From NCBI GenBank assembly GCA_001599815.1, contig BCIA01000006.1:3970961-4034960 (forward strand): a DNA stretch of 64,000 bases. The letters run 5' to 3'. Positions within the stretch are counted from its first letter, which is position 1, and each line of letters begins with the position of its first letter. The DNA comes from Furcasterigmium furcatum. Taxonomy: Eukaryota > Ascomycota > Sordariomycetes > Glomerellales > Plectosphaerellaceae. Shown here one piece after another: positions 56,947-64,000 of this stretch. Below the pieces are notes generated by a model. That model was not told the origin of the DNA. It did not search any database and saw only the letters and a program-made list of their open reading frames with translations. Made by a program: the position numbers and the translations under genes.

Positions 56947-58055
56947 GGCGGTGGTGGTGATGGTGGTGGTGGTGATGTGTTGTAGAGTTGAAGGCTGTCG
57001 TCATGTTGGTTTCGGGCTTTTCAGGGATCCATGGATGTGGGACAGCCTGGAGGCCAACTTTGTCCACTACGACCTGGGAACAACTTCGAACAACGATCTA
57101 CGACAATCTTGTCACATACGGTGTTCATCTAGAGGACTTCAGGCTCGGGGTTAAGGTAGTTGAGTCATTATGCTTTTGCTTCTTGCGGTATTTCTCTTCG
57201 GAGTGCGCACTGAACAGACAGACCCCCAACGGTAATCTCTATGACAAAGTACCGTAGATATTCATGAGACACTCTCAACTTCCAGACCAGTGACTAGAGT
57301 CTTCCATACATTCAACCACTCATGCAACTACACTCAATAGGCAGCAATGTGAAGCCATCACCACCAACAGCTGAAGGGAATGACGGCTGACTAATAGCCT
57401 CATCTTCATATTCGAGAGCCCTCAAGGCCCCCGCTCAAGCTGTGAGCTGCCCGCAAGCGTGTCAGGACGGAGGCGGAGTCCAGAGGCGCAGCAACCGCCC
57501 TTGTGATTGGCCGTTAGAGGTTCCTCGAGACCCCTAGTGGGCTGCTTCGAGCAGCGCAATTAGCTTCTGAGCGTCGCCATCCCTCGGGGCTCGGCAGAAA
57601 GTCACTTGAGACGTCGTGAGTTTTGGGGCTGAGCAACTGCCTCCTCACTGTCTGCTTCCGTCCTCCTTTCCCGTGGAGTCAGAGTCGCGCGATAGTTCCT
57701 CCGTCTTCGTCCTTGTCGTTCTGCCTTGAAGCCCTGAAGCCATTGTATCGTGGCGGAAGTTACCCGAGTTGCGCTGCCCGTAAAGGTCCCCTAGACCACC
57801 TGCAGTTCCCCAGCCGCGCGGCTTGGCTTCGGATTTTGCCCCCCATTTCGCCCAGCGCTTTCTTACTTTCGCATCCTCCATTCCATCCCTCCGTGTCCTC
57901 AATTCTCCCCTCGTCAACACCCGCCGACGACGACACCCTCCGCCCGCGTCGAATCGCGACAATACCAACGACAGTCGTTCATTACGTTGTCGTAGCGCTA
58001 CCTCAACCGCACCCTCTCCACACGGTCGCATCCCTCGCTCACACAACAAGACACG
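56947..58055. other. Divergent intergenic region
   Basis: About 1.1 kb between the divergent Rib7 and CYSTM-type starts. The right 300 bp are pyrimidine-rich and fit a strong fungal promoter/5' UTR. A long open frame here (57623-58324, +) overlaps the real gene in another frame and is not credible. Confidence 0.55.
56951..56975. repeat. Imperfect (GTG)n tract in RIB7 5' leader
   Basis: GTG triplets interrupted by two ATG, immediately upstream of the Rib7 start on the minus strand, where it reads as a CAC-rich leader. A short, possibly variable simple repeat. Confidence 0.7.
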
Positions 58056-58511
58056 ATGGCCTCGAAACCCGACGGTCCTCCGGCCTACGACAACGGCCCT
58101 CACCCGCCTCAGCAGGCGTACGGCGGCTACCAGTCTCCTCCCCCTGGCCAGGGCTACGATCCCAACCAGGGCAACCAGGGCTACTTCCCCCAGGGCGACA
58201 TGGGCCCGCCCGGCGGTCCTCCCGGCGGCCAGCCCTACTACGGCTCTCCCGGTCCTCAGGGCAGCCCCTATCCTCCTCCCGGCGGCCCCGGCTACGGCCC
58301 TCCCCCTCCCGGCATGTACGGTAGCCCTCCTCCGGGCCAGATGTACCCGCCCCCCGGCGGACCCATGTACGGACCTCAGGGCGGCCCCCCGCCCCAGGGC
58401 TACTATCAGGATACTCGCGGCGGCGGTGGCGGCGGCGGTGCCGGCACTGGTATCCTGGCGGGTATTGCTGGTGCTCTCGCATGCTGCTGCTGCTTGGACT
58501 GCATTTTCTAA
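58056..58511 (+). CDS. Pro/Gly/Tyr-rich small protein with Cys-rich C-terminal membrane segment (CYSTM-like)
   Basis: Single exon, 151 residues. The first about 115 residues are low-complexity repeats of PPPGQGY, GPPGGPP and YGSPxP types (disordered). A polyglycine run leads to a short hydrophobic end with clustered cysteines: GILAGIAGALACCCCLDCIF. This is the CYSTM arrangement, in which the C-terminal Cys-rich helix inserts in or is palmitoylated at membranes. Such small proteins are linked to stress responses in yeast and plants. The specific role here is unknown. High expression is hinted by strong C-ending codon bias and the pyrimidine-rich leader. Confidence 0.85.
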   Translation: MASKPDGPPAYDNGPHPPQQAYGGYQSPPPGQGYDPNQGNQGYFPQGDMGPPGGPPGGQPYYGSPGPQGSPYPPPGGPGYGPPPPGMYGSPPPGQMYPPPGGPMYGPQGGPPPQGYYQDTRGGGGGGGAGTGILAGIAGALACCCCLDCIF

Positions 58512-60675
58512 GCTGGACGGAAGACAACTTTGACGACGCGACTTCCACCCGGGACGATCCCGGAGGAGATGCGTTTTCGAGTTATTGGAATGGAGAAGGC
58601 AAGAAGAGAAGGGGGAGGCGAGGGGTAGATGAGAAGCGAAACCGTTGGGGCCGACATACCAAGCACGCCTTGTTTCTCTGTTCTGACGCTGCTGAAGTCG
58701 TCTGCCTTGTTTCGCATGTGGCGACCAAGGCAGTGGGTTTTCGGTCCTGAGGGATCATCCGTTATGTCTGTAGGAGTTTACGGTATTCTATTGTAATAAT
58801 TTCTTTTCTCGCAGTGTTTCGTGTGCGTGACCATAATAGTGATGTAGTGACTTAGTCTGATGAGCGCGCTCGCGTCCTTGGGCCGATTCGGACGACGATG
58901 TAGAGCTTCTCCAGTGCCCTGCTCTGCTCTTCAGACAACCTAAGCGCAGAACGCTGGGGCCGACCGAAGCGGCGGCCTTGCTTCTCGTGGCCGTGGCCGG
59001 TGGCCGCATAGGATATTCAACCGGATATCTTAGATCCAGCGGTCGGTTGGGAAGCGATTTGGGACCCGGACTGGTGACAGAATGAAGGGGAAGAACCATG
59101 CATTACCTCAGGTAGCAGCAAGCCCGATCTCAACCAGGCACGGAGAGCCTCTATAGCTTCCAGAACGTACGCGACCATGGTTCATGATCCGGGCCAAGAC
59201 AGCGGTGCATCTCCAGCGCGATGTGACTGGCCGATCACATGCAACCAGATCCGATCAAGATGGTGTCGAGTTGAAACTTGAAACACGTCCTGGGCTGATC
59301 CCACAATCCGATAGAGTGCTCACAGGTTGATCTTCAAGTCTTGGCTGCCTATGATGGTCCTGTCTGAGGAGAGGTCCAAGTCTAGTCGTCATTCTACATG
59401 TCCTGTTAGGGTGGTGGAATGTGAGGGTGGTCCCGGCTGGTACTGGCGGTATCCGGAGGTGATGCGCCGAGCTGCCACTATTGGAGTACAAGTAGCTGAA
59501 CCCAAGACGCGGCTCACAGCAAGCTGAGATGGAAGCTGTTGGCGTCTCTTGGTTGTTCTTGGGGCGCGGGGGTCTGATAGATAGATAGGGACCCGAGGAC
59601 CCGAGGACCCGAGGAAGCCGACACTCTGGGGACGATCTCTTGGACGATGGAGGGTGACAATGATGCGCAAACATATGTATGATTCAAAGAAGTGGGAAGC
59701 GAGGGAGGGGATCGTCGTGACTTGTCAACTTGTCAAGCTTGTCCTTTGATGGGGGGGCTTTCTCTGGTCAACTGGTGTAGGTACGTATGACGAAGACCTT
59801 GTTTTGCGCCATTGTGTTCAGCAGCATTTGTCGGGCACCTCTCGTATCGCAGTGGCGCGCCACAAAGCGGCATCAAAGCACGTTGAGCGGGCATGGCAGA
59901 GGAAATAGAAGTCTAGACCTCAAGGCCCCTGGTTGACGAAGAAGCTCATTTCAGACCTCTAGCAAGCGCGCGGGAATCTATTTTTCGTCCCTTTGAAGCT
60001 CACTTTCGAGGCGCTGGCGACAGAAGAAACCCCCAGCAAGCGATACGATTCAGCAAACTGGCGGCGGGAATCTGAGTTTCAGGGGCAGGGGTACGTTTCG
60101 TTCGGGGGCCATGAGGGCCAATCGCCCGCCGCTGATGTCACTGCATCAGCGGCCTCCTTCCCAGTTTTATCACGCCCCTGTCGCCTCACCCAATGGCAGC
60201 TCGTCACAATCCCGCCTTTGCGCTAGTTAGCACCCGTTGTGGGGGGTTCAAGATGCAGTTGCCCGCTAGCGACTCGCCTGCAGAAGGAATGACGAACTTG
60301 GTGATTGCCCTCTGGAAACCCAAGAGCCTTTAACAAGCCCATCCCACCTTTTTCAGGTCTTGGGAGAGGCAACCGAGCAAAGAACTCCTCATCCTCTCGG
60401 AGTCACCTACATCGAAGGGCCCTTCAAGAAGACCACCTGCGTCGACCCCGGTGGCAGAGACGCTTCACTCGACGACGTTGCGACCCCTATCTCGACGACA
60501 TCACTCCAACAAGGCATGGCCAAAGTTGATTATTTACCTTCTCCACGATAACCTCTACCTACCGATCACCCTACCATTCTTTGGCGCCGAGCTGCACCCC
60601 GAAATCGCAACCACAACCCCAACGACAGAAACAGAACTTACCAAGGGGGATTGCGGACAGCACTAGCTGGCAGCC
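58512..60675. other. Intergenic region (about 2.2 kb)
   Basis: Covers the CYSTM 3' region and the channel promoter. It holds a GATAGATAGATAG run and GACCCGAG x3 near 59577-59613. Open frames are short and anonymous. The part 60240-60675 is a likely 5' UTR for the channel gene. Confidence 0.5.
59590..59613. repeat. (GACCCGAG)3 minisatellite
   Basis: Three head-to-tail copies of an 8-bp unit directly after a GATA tetranucleotide run. Simple repeat in non-coding DNA. Confidence 0.8.
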
Positions 60676-63600
60676 ATGGCGGACTCCGCGGACGGTGGCA
60701 GGTCGGCTCACGACGACAGGGGCGTCGGCCTGAACAGGTTCATTGCGGCATTGTCGGTTTCTATAATCGTCTTTGCCGTGCAAGTTCTGGTGTTTCTCCT
60801 CCTAAGAAACAAGCTTGCCCGAATCTTGTAAGACCACTCCACCCCAGCCGTCTGCTTCCTCGCTCGTTCTCTTTTACTGACTGGAAACTCTCGCAGCAAG
60901 CCAAAAACCTACCTAGCCCCCGAGCGAGAACGAACAGAACCTCCACCACGAAGCCCTATCAGCTTAATTAGGACACTATGGAATTTCAGCGAGCGAGATG
61001 TCATCAACAAGTGCGGACTCGACGCCTACTTCTTCCTGCGGTACCTGCGCACCCTTCTGGTCATCTTCGTTCCCATCGCATGCGTTGCTGTCCCTATCCT
61101 CGTACCTCTGAACTATATGTCAGGCATAGGCAATAGTTTCTTGGACGCCGACGGCGACAGCAACAGTGGCAAGCCACAGGGCCTGGACACTTTGGCTTGG
61201 GGCAACGTATCCCCCGAAAATCACCAGCGCCACTGGGCACATCTCATTCTGGCCATTGGCGTCATTTCTTGGGTGTGCGTTGTCTTCTATTTCGAACTCC
61301 GAGTCTACGTCAAGATCCGACAGGATTACCTGACGAGCGCAGAGCATCGCCTCAGGGCCTCCGCCACCACGGTCCTAGTCAATAACATCCCTTCAAAGTG
61401 GCTGACCGAGGTGGCCCTGCGCGGTCTCTTCGATGTCTTCCCCGGAGGCATTCGCAATGTCTGGCTCAACCGCGACCTCAGCAAGCTCATGGAAAAAATC
61501 GAGATGCGAGACTCCATCCACAGACAGCTCGAGCTAGCGGAAACCGACCTGATCAAGAAGGCCAAGAAGAACCAGCTCAAGCAGCGCAAGAAGGATGACA
61601 AGAAGTCCCGCCGACGTAGCCGCGCCGGTGCTCTCACCAAGAAAGAGCTCGAGCAACGGGCTCGGGAGGAGGACGAAAACGCGCGAAGAATGGCACAGTC
61701 CGGCCAAGGTGTCAGTGCCGGCGCCCACGACGACGTGCCACATGACGTTGCTCAGGTGGTGGAGGAGGTCCGCGAAGAAGATCGCCAGCGCCGCCATAGC
61801 CAGGCCCCAGTGGAGGGTGCTTACGGTCATGAGTCTCATGACTCCCAAGGCAAAGGTTTTGGCTTTGGCTTTCTCGGGGACGGCATCACCAAAGTCGGCC
61901 AAGGAATCCGTGGGGGTGTTGGCCGCATTGGTCAAGGCCTTGACAGCGAAGTGACAACGACGAACGGGTTCACTCGGCTTGACTCCCCCCGTGCCGACGA
62001 GTCCGCATCCACTGCCTTTCCTCGGCCGTCCGCAGACCATCCACGAGTCCAGGCCTTACGGCAAGACGACACACGCATTGGTTCGACCAGCAATATCACA
62101 GAGCAGACAGTTCCATCCGACGCTTCTCGGCCCCAGAGCAGCCGCTCTCGGGGAGGGTCTGTAGCGTCTCAGGATTCCTCGCATTTCACTCAGCTCAAGT
62201 CCGAGACGACTGCCAATGGAAACACCGTCCGCCAGGTCAGCAACCTGGACAACATGTACGACAACGACAAGCGCAGGTGGTACCAGTTTTGGAGGCCACC
62301 AGCTGGAGCTTTTGCGTCGCCGGTTCCCCAAAAGGCCGCCGCCGGGGAGAACCCCCTGAACTATGCGGAGCCAGAAAGAACCTTCTGGCAGAGGATTCTC
62401 TATCTCGTTGGGTTGGGCGGTGATGATCTGCCACCTCTTGAGTACGCCAAATCTACCCACTACACAGGGAACAAGTATGACGAGAAGTGCGAGGAGGATG
62501 CGCTGTGGCGCCAGTACGTCAAGCCAAAGCATCGGCCGACACACCGTCTTCCCCGCTGGGGCTTCCCGAACTGGCTGGCCTGGTTGACATTCGGCAAGAA
62601 GGTGGACACAATCTATTGGTGCCGTACGGAACTCGCGCGCCTCAATCTCGAGATTCGGACCGACCAGGCTCACCCAGAGCGGTACCCTCTCATGAACTCG
62701 GCGTTTATTCAGTTCAACGATCAGGTGGCCGCCCACATGGCATGCCAGAGCCTCGTTCATCACCTCCCAAAGCATATGGCTCCTCGGATCAATGAAGTCT
62801 CTCCGAAAGACGTCATCTGGAGTAATATGTCCATAAAATGGTGGGATGAGTGGGCGAGGACTGCGGCTGTCACAGCCCTGATAGTCACCATGGTCGTTTT
62901 CTGGTCGTTTCCAGTCGGTTGGACGGCTCTTCTGGCAAATGTCGATGGCCTGACGAAGGCGCTGCCCTGGCTAGGTTGGCTAAAGGAAGATCCTTGGCAA
63001 GGGATTGGAGGTGCGGTTTCCGGTGTCTTGCCACCCGCCCTGCTTGCCCTCCTACTTGTTCTGGTCCCCATCATTCTCGACATGCTGGCCGACTTCAAAG
63101 GCGCCAAGACTGGTTCTCAGAAGACGGAATTCGTCCAGAAGTTCTTCTTCGCCTTCCTCTTCGTTCAAGTCTTTCTCGTCATCGCGGTTGTTTCGTTCTT
63201 CTCGCAATCGCTCGAAACATTCACCGAAAACCTCCAGAAGCTGTCCAATGTACAAGAGGTCCTGAGAATCTTGGCGACGGAGCTTCCAGGGGCGGCCAAT
63301 TACTTCTTCGCGTACATGCTTCTGCAGGCCATGTCTGTGAGCTCGGGTGCGCTTCTGCAGATTGGGACACTCCTCGTCTGGTACGTCCTGGCCCGAATCA
63401 TCGACAGCACGGCACGAAACAAATGGACTCGCAACACGGAACTCAACCATGTGAAATGGGGGCACATGTTCCCAGTCTACACAAACTTTGCATGCATCGC
63501 TCTGATCTACTCCGTCATTGCGCCCCTTATCTCCATTTTCGCCGTCATCACTTTCAGTCTCCTCTGGGCCGCACAGAAGTATTGTCTCGTCTACGTTGTA

Positions 63601-64000
63601 CGGGCCGGCGTTGACACCGGTGGCGTCCTCTACCCCCGGGCCATCAACCAGGCTTTCACGGGCCTCTACTTCATGGAACTTTGCCTGGCAGGTCTTTTCT
63701 TCATTGTGACAGATGAGAATGGCAAGGTGGCGGGAATTACCAGAGGCATCATCATGGCTGTCACCGTCCCTTTGACTATCCTCTACCAAGTCCTTCTCAA
63801 TCGCTCTTTCTCTCCGCTGGCTCGGTATTTACCCATCACTATGGAGGATGAAGCCGTCATTCGGGACCGTGCTTTCGAGCAAGACCAACGTCGACGCTTC
63901 GGCTTGGCTGATGAGAGCGAGCTCGAAGTCGACGAGGAGAAGGCGCCCGCCACAAGCATGGATGGGGGTGCATATCGGGGAAGGGAGGATGACGAGATTG
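60676..64000 (+). CDS. OSCA/TMEM63 (Csc1-like) osmosensitive cation channel, 3' end outside window
   Basis: Calcium-permeable, membrane-tension-gated channel family. Exons 60676-60827 and 60897 to the window edge (phase 2), at least 1,085 residues; no stop before 64000. First TM near 22-46 (FIAALSVSIIVFAVQVLVFLLL), then the late-exocytosis N-terminal block (WNFSERDVINKCGLDAYFFLRYLR), two more TMs, the PHM7 cytosolic domain (ASATTVLVNNIPSKWLTE; AFIQFNDQVAAHMACQSL) and the RSN1/7TM core (PPALLALLLVLVPIILDMLAD, FFFAFLFVQVFLVIAVVSFF, FPVYTNFACIALIYSVIAPL). A long insert (about residues 350-520), Ser/Gln-rich with GKGFGFGFLGDGITKVGQGI repeats, interrupts the cytosolic domain; such inserts are common in filamentous-fungal members. 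The window ends in the acidic C-terminal tail. Confidence 0.92.

Noticed and set aside
57623..58324. 233-codon plus-strand open frame before and over the CYSTM-type gene
   Set aside because: It overlaps the real gene in another frame, lies mostly in the 5' leader, and is Pro/Arg/Ser-rich noise.

Overview
The window looks like nuclear DNA of a filamentous ascomycete, most likely a Sordariomycete. Genes lie on both strands and are broken by short spliceosomal introns (about 48-122 nt, one of 261 nt) with GT-AG ends and CTAAC/CTGAC-type branch sites. Protein families typical of such fungi are present: Pex7, a PPR1-like Zn2Cys6 regulator, an AA12-CBM1 secreted oxidoreductase, a BIM1/X325 copper protein, a SigF-like NTF2 protein and fungal GFA proteins. 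I found 26 protein-coding genes I can support, most as spliced models checked by reading phase across each junction. I saw no rRNA, convincing tRNA, CRISPR array or intact transposon.

Layout, left to right. 0-5 kb: CCR4-NOT subunit NOT2, ERAD factor Cue1, and an unrecognised membrane-type protein. 6-12.5 kb: mitochondrial DEAD-box helicase (Mss116 type), peroxisomal import receptor Pex7, a CUE-AlkB-GRF dioxygenase, and a tandem-domain GFA protein. 14-19.4 kb: three unrecognised membrane proteins. 20.6-22.3 kb: secreted AA12 PQQ-dependent oxidoreductase with a CBM1. 22.9-28.1 kb: bystin and Hgh1 as a divergent pair, a DUF427 protein, and a SigF-like NTF2 protein. 28.5-31.7 kb: a large PPR1-like transcription factor. 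32.5-37.9 kb: a BIM1/X325 copper-binding GPI protein, divergent from a metalloreductase with a methionine-rich N-terminus, then an MFS transporter. 40.7-42.6 kb: a six-exon ZIFL/YCR023C-type MFS transporter, flanked by gene-poor DNA (2.8 kb left, 6.3 kb right). 49-54.1 kb: a Lso2/CCDC124 ribosome factor, a catalytically dead E2-like FTS/AKTIP homologue, and a 608-residue unknown. 54.3-57 kb: ribokinase and riboflavin enzyme Rib7. 58-64 kb: a CYSTM-type small protein, and an OSCA/TMEM63 (Csc1-like) channel that runs off the window.

Most genes are housekeeping genes that do not form a pathway. Two neighbourhoods suggest joint function. Bystin (40S assembly) and Hgh1 (eEF2 folding) share one 407-bp divergent promoter. 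The 32.5-37.9 kb block (X325/BIM1, Met-rich reductase, MFS) looks like a metal, probably copper, acquisition module sharing a 673-bp divergent promoter; this is the best candidate here for an undescribed system. Two introns appear to use GC-AG splice sites, which a GT-only gene finder would mis-call.
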